A model generated the notes under the pieces. It had not been told where the DNA came from, ran no database searches, and saw only the letters and a list, made by a program, of their open reading frames with translations. This document shows, in pieces, positions 1-11,679 of a stretch of DNA of 64,000 bases. The position numbers were made by a program, and so were the translations under genes. The number at the start of each line of letters is the position of its first letter. The stretch's first letter is position 1. Source of the DNA: Neocallimastix lanati (nom. inval.) (taxonomy: Eukaryota; Neocallimastigomycota; Neocallimastigomycetes; Neocallimastigales; Neocallimastigaceae); contig JACVTC010000196.1 in assembly GCA_016946835.1 (NCBI GenBank), positions 161,546 to 225,545 of the forward strand. Direction: 5' to 3'.

Positions 1-530
1 TTATAAAATTTATTATTAAAAATTATTAATTGTTATAAAAATTTATTAATTAAATATTATCAAATTTACTATTAAAATTATTAATGAAATATCATAAAAA
101 TTTTATTTTATTTTTGAAAATAATCGCAAGAATTATTTAAAATAATTAAAGATTATTAAATTTATTATATTAATCTTTAAAAATGTTTTATTAAACTTAA
201 AAGTATCAAAGAAAATAGTAAAAACTATTTTTTATATATCTATTTATTTATTTTATAAATATTTCTAATTAAATTATATTTAAATATTATATTATTATAT
301 TTATAAAAATTAAAACAAAAATGAATTATTGATATAAAATTAATTCTATAATTCAATAAAATTATTTAATTTATAAACAAATATTTATAGCTTAATTTAT
401 AAAAAAAATATAAATATTACAAAAATTCTTAAAATAAAAATATGTAAAATTAATTTAAAAATATTAATAAATAATAAATAATAAAAAAAAAAAAAAAAAG
501 AATTTTTATATTAAAAGAATTTTTTATTTA
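1..530. other. AT-rich intergenic stretch
   Basis: Almost pure A/T sequence ending in an A-run at about 484-499. No open frame, conserved motif or repeat unit is visible. Confidence 0.6.
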
Positions 531-539
531 AAATCAAAA

Positions 540-1330
540 CAGGGAAATCCTGATCCCTCTGCTTGATTTTAAATATTTTTAATCCTCAACTCCGAGTCAA
601 CCAAAATTGATGGAGATATCGGGGAGAAGCTACTGGAACTCCTCCTCTCTATTGGAAGCTACTGGAACTCTTTCTCCTATTAGGAAGTTTTAAATTAAAT
701 TAATTTAAATTTGAAATAAAAAAGAAAATATTTTATTAATTTTTTTATCCATCATCATCATAAATTATTTTTTAGTTGTTATCTGTTTTTGGTGTGTGTT
801 GTTGTTGTAGTTGTTGTTGTATAATAGATTAATATTAGTTTTATTTGGTCTTTTTGGAAGGGATTAATACTGAAACGTATTAGCCCCTGGCATATAAAAG
901 TTAAATATTGTTGAGAATCAGAAATTAGCATATAAGTCACTTATTATACGTTCAACAAGGTTTGGGTGTCCACATACCTGACTCAGGTTAAATTCACTTA
1001 GTATACCAAAATACTAATGTCTCTCTGCGTGGTTGGCAGTTGTAATAGATAGCGGTTTTTCAAGTTATTTAGGTTTTGTTAATTTTCCTGGTTTTTATTA
1101 AGTTTATTTGTTTTTTTAGTTGTAATTATATAAACTTAATAATAATTGTAATTGTGAATCGTGTAATAATAAAATAATAACAGATAACAAATAAATAAAT
1201 AAAAAAATTATTTAAAATTTTTTTGTGTTTTTATATATTTTAATTTTTATATTAATAAATTTTTTTTTAAATAATTGTATATATTTATTTTTAAAGATAA
1301 ACAAAAAAGGTTAATAGCTTGAAAGAAGAG
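540..1330 (+). mobile_element. Candidate LTR/leader of the gag-bearing Ty3-type element
   Basis: This segment has clearly higher GC than its surroundings and lies directly upstream of the gag reading frame that starts at 1535. It contains compact inverted repeats: a hairpin around 859-886 with arms TAATAC/GTATTA, and the palindrome ACCTGACTCAGGT near 978. The block around 975-1040 resembles sequence at about 21530-21600, and its ACC-ACTC-RGGTTA core recurs at 50530, so it looks like part of a dispersed LTR or leader family. The LTR ends could not be fixed, because no matching second copy was found downstream of gag. It could instead be an unrelated structured transcript. Confidence 0.4.
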
Positions 1331-1534
1331 TGAATACTCAATTAGTTTATTAATTTATATCTATTCTAGTGTCCAGCAGGGGGAGTACTCATGTATAGAG
1401 CAAATTAAAATTTACATTATCAGGAAACGTTTAACTAGAGATATAAATTACTTAAATATAAAAATTAAAATGTAAAATAAATATAGCAATTAATAAATTA
1501 ATAAAATAAAAATTTTTTTAAATTGTGTTTTAAA

Positions 1535-2460
1535 ATGAGTTCAATTAATTTTAAAGATTTAAAAAAGGAACTTAAAGATGTTGAGAAAATATCCAAAGAA
1601 AATTTAGATATTAAGACTTGGAAGCCTGATTTAGAGCTTTGGATAACCTTTGAACATATTGAAGACCCCAAAATTATATTTTATCCAGCTTTTTAACCTT
1701 AATTGGTGAAACCAGAAAAGTCATCTAAGAATTAGTGGATGATACTGATAAAGATGATGTTAGAGATGATGATGATACTTATAAGGATATTGATGATAAT
1801 GATGAGGATGATTATAATGAAGAATATAAGGAAAATGATAAAAGGAATATTTCATATGTAAAGGCTTATCCTTCCCTTAATCGAATTGTAAAAGCTGTAG
1901 AAGACTTTTATAGTATTAGGGAAGATCAAAATAATTTATTAAGAGAGCTACGTGCTCTTAGAATTAAGAGGAATAAAAGAATTAATGATTTTAATATTAA
2001 ATTTAAAACTTTATATTTAAAGTTAAATAAAAAGAAAAGAATTCAAATAGGTGTTTTAGACCACACATACTCCATTGAAAACAATGTTGAAGCCTGGAAA
2101 CATCTAACTTTATTTGATGAATTTCTTCTTTCAAAAGCTTTTAAAATTGCTGAAAAAGCAGATAGGTTAAATTATAAAGGTATTAATTAAAGAAGACATT
2201 CTTCTACCCCTTCACCTTCTGTAAATACTTCTTCTTTTAATAATAAAATTAATTTTCATCCTCTAAAAAAATAAGTTAGAACAAAATGTTAATATTAAAC
2301 CTAAGGAAGATAATGACATAGATGAATTGACAAGAAAAATGAAAAATTTGACAATTAAGACTTGTTATTAACTTATAGAACCTGGTCATTATCTAAACAA
2401 TTGCCCAAAATTGAGAGCAATTGTTGATAAATAGAAAGGAAATAAGAAACAATAAAATAT
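1535..2460 (+). pseudogene. Ty3-type retrotransposon gag, degenerate
   Basis: A frame opening with MSSINFKDLKKELKDVEK at 1535 stops at 1694. It resumes in the same overall order through VIxELVDDTD (1716), an acidic Asp-rich stretch (1735-1850) and a helical gag-like region (YSIREDQNNLLRELRALR, then NDFNIKFKTLYLKLN) to 2190. After a further stop and a frame change near 2262 comes a zinc-knuckle remnant at 2345-2410 (CY-stop-LIEPGHYLNNC), in which the second Cys of the CX2CX4HX4C pattern is missing. Several internal stops stand where Gln would be expected (TAA/TAG for CAA/CAG). Gag would form the capsid of the retroelement particle; this copy cannot encode one polypeptide. Pol does not follow on this strand: it lies inverted immediately downstream. 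Confidence 0.75.
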
Positions 2461-2491
2461 AAATAAAATATAAATTAATTAAATAAGAAGA
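2455..2491 (+). repeat. Left arm of a 37-nt perfect inverted repeat around pol
   Basis: The 37 bases here equal the reverse complement of 6111-6147, and weaker similarity continues to about 2520 (partner about 6078). The arm begins just after the gag zinc-knuckle remnant, so it is probably the linker that followed gag in the parent element. It is seen directly by comparison. Confidence 0.8.
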
Positions 2492-2539
2492 TAGAACATT
2501 ATATAAGAAATAAATTTATATTCTTATATTTCCCTTTTT

Positions 2540-5500
2540 TCTTAACTTGAAATGGGATAATACTTACACATTGTTTTCCTTTAATTCAGGATTCTTTTCA
2601 AAGTATGGTTCCAATTGTGAAATAAGAAAAATCGGATGGAGATGCAGATTTTCTGGTAGCTCTAATTGATAATTTAGTCTTTCTCTTTCTTCAATTATTT
2701 TAATGGTCCTAAATTTTGAGAAGATAATTTGCGTGAAGGTTCATTAGAAAAATAATGTCTTTTTAAACATACTTTATAGTTTACCGTCAATTTTGGAAAT
2801 GAAAGACTTTCTATTATCTCCAAATTTCTTGTAGTATTCCTTAACCTTAATAAGATGTTTTTTGAAGCCATTGAAATGATAAGCCCAATCTCTTGTGAGG
2901 ACAGGAGCATTGTCAGTAAGAAGAACTGGAGGAGAATCACTATTATAACTGGGATTTAATCCATAGTTGACATAAAAGGGAGAATATCCTATTGATTTAT
3001 GCAATGAATTATTATATGCGAGTTGACATAATAGTAAATAAAAACACCAATCTGTCTGGGCGGAGAAACAATAGCATCTTAGATATTGCTCTATTATAGA
3101 GTTTGCCCTTTTTACTTTGTCATTTGATTGTTGTTGGAATGCAGTAGCTAGGCTTGCTTTTATACTAAGGGTACTACAAAGTGAAGTCCAAAATTCGGAG
3201 GAAAATTGGGAACCATGGTCAGGAACTATAATCTTCGGGAATCCATGATATCGGAAAACATTGGTTAAGAGGAGCTTGGCAGTTTATAATTTTGAATGTC
3301 ATTTTTCATATTCGGCCACCAATAATATCTCTGAAGTTTTTCGAGAGTTTTATCAATACCTTGGTGTCCTTTTATAGGAGTATCATGGAAAGATTTGAGC
3401 ACCTTATATTTAAGAGAGGATGGGACAATAATCCTTTTTTAGAAGTGTAAAATTCCATCCATAAGAGTAAATAATGATGAATTAACTTTATTTAAATATT
3501 TATTATAAATCTTTTCTATAGTATTTTTACAAAATTTATCCTTCTTCTGGGTGTCAATAAGTAAGCTTATGTTTTCAACAGAAGCGTAATAGAAAATATT
3601 ATCATCAAGAATAGCTGGATTGAAATCGTTTTTGGGAACTTTACTCCTATAATCAGAGCGATTGGATAATGAATCTGGCTTTACACTATTTTCTCCTGGT
3701 CTATGAGATATTCTAAAATTAAATTTTGACAAGTATAAACTCAACCTAATTTGACGTTGATTAAGATTTTGGGGCTTTATAAAATACAGTAGATTTTTAT
3801 GGTCAGTTATAATTCGAACAGGATATTTGGCACTTTCCAAGTGATGTCTTCACGTTTCGAATGCAACGATGAAGGCTAGAAGTTCCTTATTGTATTTATT
3901 ATAATTTATTTCATTCTTATTTAGTGCCCTTGAGTGAAATGCAATTGGATGGAGTAATTTATCTTTGTCGTAAATTTGTGATAATACGCAGCCGACAGCA
4001 TAATCACTAGCATCTGTTTCAAGTATAAATTCCTTCTCTGGGTTAGTAAAAATTAAAAATTCATTATCTTTAAAAGAAGACTTTAATTTTTTGAAAGCTT
4101 CATCTTTAGATTCATCCCAAATAAATGTTACATTTTTCTTCAATAAATTACTTAGAGGTTCCATTGTATTGGCAAAATTTTTTATAAATTTTCTATAATA
4201 ATTGCAAAGACAGAGAAAGTTTTGCAAATCTTTAATATTTGTTGGTGTTGACCATTCTAATATTGAGTTTAATATACTTGCATTCATTATCAATCCTGTA
4301 GATGAAACGGTGAAACCTAGAAATGCGGTGGATTTCACATGGAAGTCACACTTTCGAACTTAGTATAGAGTCCATTACTAATTAAGAGATTCAAAATTGT
4401 CTTAACATGATCAATATGATTGATATTGTTACTTAAGTAGATAATTATATCATCTAAGTAAACTTGTACAAACTTTCCAATAACTTCAGAAAATATATCT
4501 TGAAGAAATCTCTGGAACACAGAAGGAGCATTACGTAATCCAAAGGACATAACTAAATATTAGTATTGACCCAATGGTATGCGTAATGCCGTAAGATATT
4601 CTTGTCCTTCTTTGATGCGTATAAGATTATACGCAGACCTTAAATCAAGTCTCGTAAGTATAATTGCTCCCTTGAAACATTCAATTAGATCATTTATTAT
4701 TGGAATTGGATAACTATTGCGAATAGTTATCGCAGTCAGTTTCCGATAATCTACGCAAAGACGTAGTGTTCCATCACGTTTCATAACAAAAAGGACAGGT
4801 GCGCCTGCAGAAGATTTCGATTTCAGAATAAAGCCTTTTTTCAGATTTTCTTTATGTATTCTTTAAGTGGTTTTAATTCCTTTGCAGTTAGTGATTATAT
4901 TGGACCATAATATAATTGACTTTAGGGAATGAGCTCTATCGACATGTCATATTTTCTGTGCTTTGGTAATTTGTCAGCTTGTTGTTTCTCAAAAATTATC
5001 TTAAATTTAAAGTAAAATTTATTGATTATTTTTCTTTTTCTTCCATTGTTTGTTATTTGATATTATCTACCATAACAGCACATAAATCACTGTCAGAGAT
5101 ATCTTCCTCAACGATGTTTTCAGAGATGATCGAATCGCTAATAAGAATAATCTAGGGTACCATCGATGCAGTTATTTCTTTAGAGTGAAACATGAATTTG
5201 TTTCCTTTGGACGAAGGACAATGATCAGAACGGAAGTTTTCCAAAAAGTAAATATGATTATTTTCAAAGTTAATATATGGTTTATGGATATTGAGACAAT
5301 CTCTTTCGAGAATTCCTGAGATTCCATGGAGTTGAAGATTTGCTACACATAATTCAAAATTTTCTTTATGGTCCATAAATTGAAGTTGAAAACTTTTAGT
5401 AGTTTGTTTAATATTCATATTTTTATTATTTGGTATCTGAATATTTATTGGTGAAGGGAGGCCAGAAATTGGTATTTTGTTAGCAGTTACAAAGTCTTTA

Positions 5501-5590
5501 TATATAAAGCTTCTTGCAAATCCGGAGTCTATTATGAGTTTTATTTTTAAAGGATTATTAGTGAAGGATATAGTAAAAGTATTAGTCATT
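2540..5590 (-). pseudogene. Ty3/gypsy pol: protease-RT-RNase H-integrase, degenerate
   Basis: The modules read in the canonical Ty3 order on the minus strand. Protease is at 5589-5152, with a DSG-type site (LIIDSGFARSFI). RT begins near 4870 ([36 protein letters not shown]) and includes YLDDIIIY near 4440. RNase H spans about 4080-3640 (ILETDASDYAVGCVLSQ, YNKYNKELLAF). The integrase zinc region starts near 3385 (HDTPIKGHQGIDKT), its core is at about 3250-3060 (PDHGSQFS) and its C-terminal region at about 2710-2570 (LELPENLHLHPIFLISQLEP). Breaks: a stop replaces Glu of the RT motif GQYxYLVMSFG at 4554, one base is missing near 4350, TGA replaces Trp near 3848, a stop lies at 3439, and the integrase Cys pair is deleted. 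The integrase catalytic Glu is Lys (codon 3110-3112). The element is non-functional and lies opposite in strand to the neighbouring gag. Confidence 0.88.
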
Positions 5591-5599
5591 TTCCCCGAA

Positions 5600-6110
5600 A
5601 AACTGGGTTATTTAATTGATTATAATTATTATTACAATTTGCTAAAATATTCAATTAAAAATAAAAATACTATTTTAATATAAAGGTTTTTAATAAAATA
5701 AAATATTTTTTAATAAAAATAAAATATTTCAATAAAAAATTTTATAATAAAAGTTAAAATATAATATATAAATTTTTAATTATCTATATATAAAAATATT
5801 ATTAATACAAATTTTCAATATTAATTTAAAGATAAAAATAAAATAAGATTTATTATTAATATTGTTAATATAAGTTTTAAATATATAAAAACATTATTAT
5901 TAATATAGGAATTAGTATAAAAATATAAATTTTAATATAATTTTTGATTTAATTTTTAATCTTTAAATTTTAAAAATTTATTAAAATACAAAAATAATAA
6001 TGTACACATAATATATTAGAAATAAATAATAAATTTTATTAAGAATTCATTATTTAGTACATTCTTATTATGCTGTAAAAATATAGATTTATTTCTTATA
6101 AAATAATCTT
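5600..6110. other. AT-rich leader upstream of the minus-strand pol
   Basis: No coding potential is seen between the protease start at 5589 and the inverted-repeat arm at 6111. It is probably the non-coding linker between gag and pol of the retroelement, drifted to almost pure A/T. Confidence 0.5.
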
Positions 6111-6147
6111 TCTTCTTATTTAATTAATTTATATTTTATTTATATTT
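6111..6147 (-). repeat. Right arm of the 37-nt inverted repeat around pol
   Basis: Reverse complement of 2455-2491 without mismatch. It lies about 520 bp upstream of the protease frame on the minus strand, the place expected for the gag-pol linker. Confidence 0.8.
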
Positions 6148-6149
6148 CA

Positions 6150-6714
6150 ATATATATTAATATGTAAATAATATAATTAATTTATTCAATTAATATATAT
6201 GAGAAAATAATGTAAACAAATTTGTTGTAATGTATTAATTGAAAATATTATATATATTTTAATATTTTAATTAATTGATAATATAAAAGATTTTAGTAAA
6301 ATCGGTTAATTAAGTTTTTTTCCCAATATTATTAAGATTGGGTTTTTATTATTAATACGATGATTAATATATTAGAATATTAATCGAAGTTATTCAGGTT
6401 TTTCTTCTAATCTTTTCCTTAATATCAATTTATTAAGATTTGATACTTTTATATGATTTGTTAACTTCATCTTATCTATTTTATTTATTTAATAATCATA
6501 TCTATTTAATAATTACAACTATTAAAATAATTATAAATAAAAAGTATCAAAGAACTCAAATTTCTTTGTTTAAAGAAATTATAGTTATTATTATATAACG
6601 CTATATTATAAAAGAAATAAAAATATTTTCTTGTCTATATTAATATTTAGTGTCTATAATAAACTCTATATAAGTTAAGTATATATTTTTATATTTAAAA
6701 GATATTAATAATCT
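6150..6714. other. AT-rich spacer
   Basis: No reading frame or recognisable element sequence is present. A short stretch near 6594-6615 resembles the end of the LTR copy at 11207-11505 and may be LTR debris. Confidence 0.4.
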
Positions 6715-7037
6715 TGTTATAGTTAATATTATAAATAGATTATTACAAAAAGGTCTGTTTAATATAACTAAAATAACAAAATATCAGATTAAACAAAGAC
6801 TAAGATAACTTAACACCTCTCTATTCGAGTTGTTAAAATAAACACTTAAATTAACTATAATTATTTAATTTAAACACTTAATAACATAGCGTAGCACCTT
6901 ATAACTCTATTCGTTATTAGTTACTGGGCTTACACTAAGATATTTTATTTATTTTTAATAATTAATTTTTATTTATTAATATTAATATTTATTGTAACAA
7001 TTTACATTAATAGAAACGCTAGTGCGTTACTGTTACA
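6715..7037 (-). repeat. LTR family A, 3' copy of the gag-only element
   Basis: About 323 bp, paired with a 324-bp copy at 8465-8788. On the minus strand it starts TGTAACAGTAACGC and ends near AACTATAACA, giving TG...CA ends. It is preceded by the purine tract GGGAAAAGATTGAAAGG (7062-7046), eight bases before the start, as expected for the plus-strand priming site next to a 3' LTR. Landmarks shared with the other copies are the TATTCGAG/AACACC block near 6820, the TTATAACTC/GGGCTTACACTAA block near 6900-6940 and the GCGTTAC end. Confidence 0.75.
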
Positions 7038-7059
7038 ACCATCAACCTTTCAATCTTTT

Positions 7060-7797
7060 CCCTGAGCTCCTTACAATATATACTTTCCTTCTATTGGTTC
7101 ATATCCAATAATTCTTCAATCTTGTTAATTTTTTGACCTTTATTTTCTTGGTCTTATTGGAGTTTCTTTCTTATCATCTGGTACTCATCCAGATAAGTTT
7201 CAATCTTTTTTAATTCGTTATAAACAGCAGCTTCTTTATCTTTTCTTTCAACTATCTGTTGTTGTAGGTATTCTTTTACTTTTCGAAGCTCCGATACACT
7301 AGCTTGACTACTATTTTCCTCCTCAACCACCCTTCTTTCAACTTCACTAAACCGTTGGTTTCCAGCTGGGATGAAGCTACTAAGTTCGGCTTCAATTTTG
7401 GCAAACCTAGTCTCACTTTGGGTCTGTATCTCTTTTAGCCTTAATACCATCTGTTGTTGCCAACTGAATAGCATATTCCTAAGTTCATCCATTTGATTGT
7501 TTACCAAGGCCGTAATGTCCACGACACCACCACTGTTGTTCTTGCTGGAGCTCTCACCATATGTAGCTTCGGGCTTACAAGCCTCAGGAGCTCTTGCTGG
7601 TTTGGGTTTTATTATAGATGGCTTCTCAAGAGCACAGGTGGTTATGTTGTCTCATGTGTTTTGGCGTCGGGTGGATGAGCATCAACAGGGATAGGACTGT
7701 TTTCCGCTACAACACTTTCCACCGAACTTTATGAACTAATTCGTGTAGTTTTTCTAAAGGTGTATTGGATTTTCGTATTCTTGCTTTTCTTTTCCAT
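7060..7797 (-). pseudogene. Retroelement gag-like coiled-coil protein, degenerate
   Basis: On the minus strand the frame opens with MEKKSKNTKIQYTFRKTT at 7797, is broken by stops, and continues in the 122-codon open segment 7522-7154. That segment is rich in heptad-like Glu/Lys/Leu/Gln (FSWQQQMVLRLKEIQTQ, VKEYLQQQIVERKDKEAA), indicating a coiled coil. It is the only protein-coding part between the two LTRs; no protease, RT or integrase is present. The same N-terminal start recurs on the plus strand at 35727. A gag N-terminal role is inferred from its position after the 5' LTR and leader; it has no zinc knuckle. Confidence 0.6.
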
Positions 7798-8464
7798 TTA
7801 CTTATCTAATGGATATATCTATTTTATAATTATTTCTTTTACTTAATTAAAATGTATTTAGTTGAAAATTATTTATTTACTAAATTTTTTCATTATTAAT
7901 AATAAAAAGAATAATAAAATATTTTTAAAATAATTTTTGTTTTTTAATAAAAAATAAATTTATAAAAAATTGATAATTTAAATAATTTATTATAAAAAAT
8001 TTTCTTTCACTCCCGAGTTTTATATAGATAAATATATACTAAAAATGACTACCCTGATAACAAAAGCAATTTTTATTTAGTAAAGAACGAAATTTTTATT
8101 AATTAAAAATACGTTTACCAAAAATTTAAATTTTAAATTTAAATAATAAATTACAATTAGATTATTAATAGTAAGATTAGATATATACGTAATTTTCAAA
8201 AAATTAAATTTTTAAATTTTTGATCAAAATTTTAATTTAAAGCCAAAAAAAATTTTTTTTTTGAAATTACTTGTGGCTTTTTCATGCCAATTGTGGCGTA
8301 TAATTTGATTAAAATTTTCCTAACTCTAAATGTAAATAAAATAAACAAACAATAACTTTTAACTCACTGCAAAAAGTTCTCATAATATTATTACTATTTC
8401 TAATTTTAAAACTATTAATTTATTAAACTATTACTTATCATTTAATTTTATATTTATTTATTAT

Positions 8465-8788
8465 TGGTAATTTAGTTATATAGTGTTACTATTGAAAAAG
8501 GTAAGTTTTATATAAACTAATACAACAAATAATAAATAATTAAAAGCTAAGAAAAATCAATACTTCTTTATTCGAGTTATTGTAAGAAACACTAAAGTTA
8601 ATCTCCAAAAATTACTTTTTAACACTTAAAAAATATAGTATAGCACTACTCCACTCAATTTGTAAATAGTTTGATGGGCTTACACTAATTTATTTATTTA
8701 TTTTAAATAATTAATTTTCATCTATTTAATATTATATTATTTGTACAACAATTTTCTTTAATAGTAATGCTTGTGCTTTAACTTTACA
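8465..8788 (-). repeat. LTR family A, 5' copy of the gag-only element
   Basis: About 324 bp, starting TGTAAAGTTAAAGCACAAGC on the minus strand and sharing ordered blocks with the copy at 6715-7037. The sequence beyond its end (about 8410-8464) also resembles the flanks at 23100 and 25430, so the exact 3' boundary is uncertain. Confidence 0.75.
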
Positions 8789-9184
8789 AATACATGTTAT
8801 ATTTATACTAGAAAATATATTTAATGATCTAGTACATTATTAATTTATTTAAACTTACAAGTCATTCATTATAAAACTATCGAAAAATTAATTTTACGAT
8901 ATATAGAAATTAATAAAAAATATAATAAAATAATTGTACATTTAACGTACAAAATTAAAACTAAGATTTTATTTGATTAGCTGAAATTTTTAACTGTTTT
9001 AAGATACTTTATATTACTATAATGATATCATTGGAAAAGTGACGTTTTACTCTGCATCAGTTAGAATTGTGAGTTTCGCTAAATTTTCTTTAAAAAAAAA
9101 CTCAAAAAAAAATACAAATCTATAATCTAAATAAAAATAATCAATAATTATAAAATCCATTGAAATAAAACTTATCAAATAAAA

Positions 9185-10932
9185 ATGTCAAGAAAATACA
9201 ATTAAATATCAACCCGGTTATCATCGAAGATTGTACTGATTCGAGAATAAATTTAATTATATTAAACTATTCTAAAGGCTTCAATAGAATCATATAATTA
9301 AATACTTAATTATAATAGTTAGTTAAGAAAAATTTGAATATATTATAAATTAATAAATTGACAAAATATGAAGTAAATTAAAATTTTAATTAAGAAAGAA
9401 AAATATTTAAGGTAACTTAAATGACTATATAATGAAACTATTTGATGACTGCTTTTTATATCTTTTTATATAAAAAAAGGACTTCAACAAAAGAAATAGA
9501 AAATGATAACACTGCTAAATGTATAATAGTATCTAGTCTTGTAAATAAAGCCTCTAAATTATTAGAATGAAATAAAACAAACAACTTACTATACTCGAGT
9601 AGTCTTAAAAGGATCATTTACAAAATGTGTTGAAAGGAGAAAATTAGAAATTGAAAAGTAAATCAAAGAAATGAAATAATATATTGATGAAGATATCAGT
9701 ATTTTCCCTGGAAATCTACAAAATCTTATTAATGATCTTGAAATCGTCGATGGTGACCTTAATACTACGTCAAAAATTAGAATATTAAATTGATACCTTC
9801 CATTGGATCAAAGATGAATAAATGTCAATTCATTGACCGGAACAAATGTATTAATTATATAAAAATAATTTATAAATAATTCTATCAAATATAATGAGGT
9901 TAAACAATAACAAAGAACAAAGTAATAATTTTCATTTAATATCAACAAAAATCATTAAATGAATAAAAAAAATGAACATTGTAATAATAAATATAAATTT
10001 AATAAAAAATCAAAGAATAAATGGAAAATGTAATTATTGTAAAAAGATAAGACACTACTTTTTTAAGAATAAATTAAGAAAAAATCAACTCTATTTATTT
10101 GAATATAAAAAATATAATTATAGAAAAAATAATAAATAATTCAATAAAAGTAACCGTAATAAAAATTATTTAATTTTACTAGAAAAAGGAGAAATTATGA
10201 CAAATCAGATATTTTTTTAAATGATTATAACAAAAATTTTGAAGATAAATCTAGTACATGAACAAATAATAATAATAATAATGATATAAATTTAATAATT
10301 ATTATATGATGAATTTTAGATTTTGGAGCTTCAATTAATAACTATTCCTATCAACATCAAATAAAAATGAAAAATATTAAAATTTGGCGTTGCTGATTAG
10401 CTCATTTCAATATCAATCTCATTAAAAATAAATTATTGAAATCACCAATTCATCATCCTCATTACTAAATTTATGCCTGCTCCAAACTTAAAAATAAACA
10501 TCACAAAATAGGAATACAAATAATCATATTTAATTGAGCTACTTCATATAGACTTTTTGGGGCCATTCCTTGAATCAGTATTCATCAGTCATTTCTTCTT
10601 CACTATATTGGATGACTACTCTAATATGGAAGGTCACTTCTCAAAAAACAAAGTTATACATACCAAATTTTTCATACAGGGTTTATCAGATTAAAAAATC
10701 AATTCAATGTAATAATTAAATCAAAATGATTAAACAATGGTACAAAATTTTTTAAAAATAATTATTATCAATTCTTCTCTACTTATATAATTCACTTTAA
10801 AATTGAATTTTACAACCCTCAATCAAATGGTTCTACTGAAAATTTAACAGAACTCTTATCACAACTGTAAAAGCTATGATGAATGATACTAATGTAAGTA
10901 TTTAATTTTGGGAATATGTAGTAGACACTGTA
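9185..10932 (+). pseudogene. Ty1/copia-like gag-protease-integrase, degenerate
   Basis: Copia-type landmarks appear in order on the plus strand, in shifting frames. A UBN2-like gag covers about 9500-9840 (AKCIIVSSLVNKASKLLE). A zinc-knuckle remnant lies at 10020-10075 (CNYCKK-RHYFFKN). The protease is at about 10315 (DFGAS in place of the usual DSGAS). A GAG-pre-integrase motif is near 10380 (IWRC-stop-LAHFN). Integrase core pieces run from about 10530 to 10905 (LELLHIDFLGPFLESV, FFTILDDYS, YNPQSNGSTENL). The following RT/RNase H is missing: at about 10932 the sequence passes into a Ty3-type 3' end. Copia elements place integrase before RT, which fits this order. The relic has many stops and indels. 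Confidence 0.7.
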
Positions 10933-11206
10933 AAAAATACATGGTAAATTGATGTTCATTCAATGATATCATCATGGTTATGTAATGAATCTATAAACAG
11001 TTAGCAATTTCCAGCTAATCAATTACTAATTTTATACATTAAATGTATATTTATTTTATAATATTTTATTATTAATTTCTAAATATAATTTTATTTATTT
11101 TAATTAAATAGTTTTATAATTAAATGTTTTATAAGTTTAAATAAATTAACATTTATTCAATCATAAAATATATTAACATTTATAAATAAACCATGTAATT
11201 GAATTA
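10932..11206 (+). mobile_element. Ty3-type 3' end fused to the copia relic
   Basis: From the shared start GTAAAAAATACATGG, this stretch can be aligned with 33435-33684, including a CAATTTCCAGCTAATCAA / AAATTCCTGCTAATCAA block. In the other copy it follows Ty3 integrase and chromodomain-like sequence; here it follows copia integrase. Confidence 0.6.
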
Positions 11207-11505
11207 TTAAAACGTTAGCTTTATTATTAAAATAATTTATAATAACATATATAATATTAAATAAATACAAAAATTATTTTAAAAATAAATAAATAAATTT
11301 AGATTAAATCCAGCAAACTAATAACTGATAGAGATTAACATTGCTCCGTTATATTTTTTATGTGTATAGAAATAGTTATTTAAATTTAATATTAAGTTTT
11401 CCTAAAACAACTCAAATAGATAGGTGTTAAATATATAGCTTTTGGTCGTTTATAATATATTATACTAGTTAATATTAAACTTACCTGTCATAATAGTAAC
11501 GCTAT
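11207..11505 (+). repeat. LTR family A, copy in plus orientation
   Basis: Reverse-complement similarity to the LTRs at 6715 and 8465. It starts AAACGTTAGCTTTATTATT, holds AACAACTCAAATAGATAGGTG near 11410 (the counterpart of CACCTCTCTATTCGAGTTGTT) and ends near TAGTAACGCTATATTA. Ends are approximate. Confidence 0.65.
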
Positions 11506-11679
11506 ATTATCATTTTTTTTATAAAAGTATATATATAGACTTGAGAGTAATATAAAAAATTTTACAATAAATTATTTATTAATTTTATATTTTTTTATTA
11601 AAAAAAAATATTTAAGTAAATATAACAATTTCAAGTTAAATAAATTTATAAAAAAAGTAAATGGATAAAACAAATAATT

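Larger units (their letters stand above)
6715..8788 (-). mobile_element. Non-autonomous LTR retrotransposon (LTR-leader-gag-LTR)
   Basis: Two diverged LTRs in the same orientation (6715-7037 and 8465-8788) bracket a 0.65-kb leader, a gag-like coiled-coil frame and a polypurine tract. The total of about 2.07 kb leaves no room for pol. This is either an internally deleted Ty3 derivative or a non-autonomous family mobilised in trans. The leader (8100-7800) is repeated at 35390-35726 next to the same gag start, so this organisation is not unique to one locus. No clean target-site duplication was recognised. Confidence 0.65.

Noticed and set aside
1535-2460. TAA/TAG at likely Gln positions, suggesting a ciliate-type code
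   Set aside because: Other breaks in the same class of elements replace Glu and Trp or are frameshifts, and the intact genes end normally at TAA. Decay explains it.
2695-2940. 81-codon minus-strand frame beside the integrase tail
   Set aside because: It overlaps the integrase frame in another register and shows no domain.
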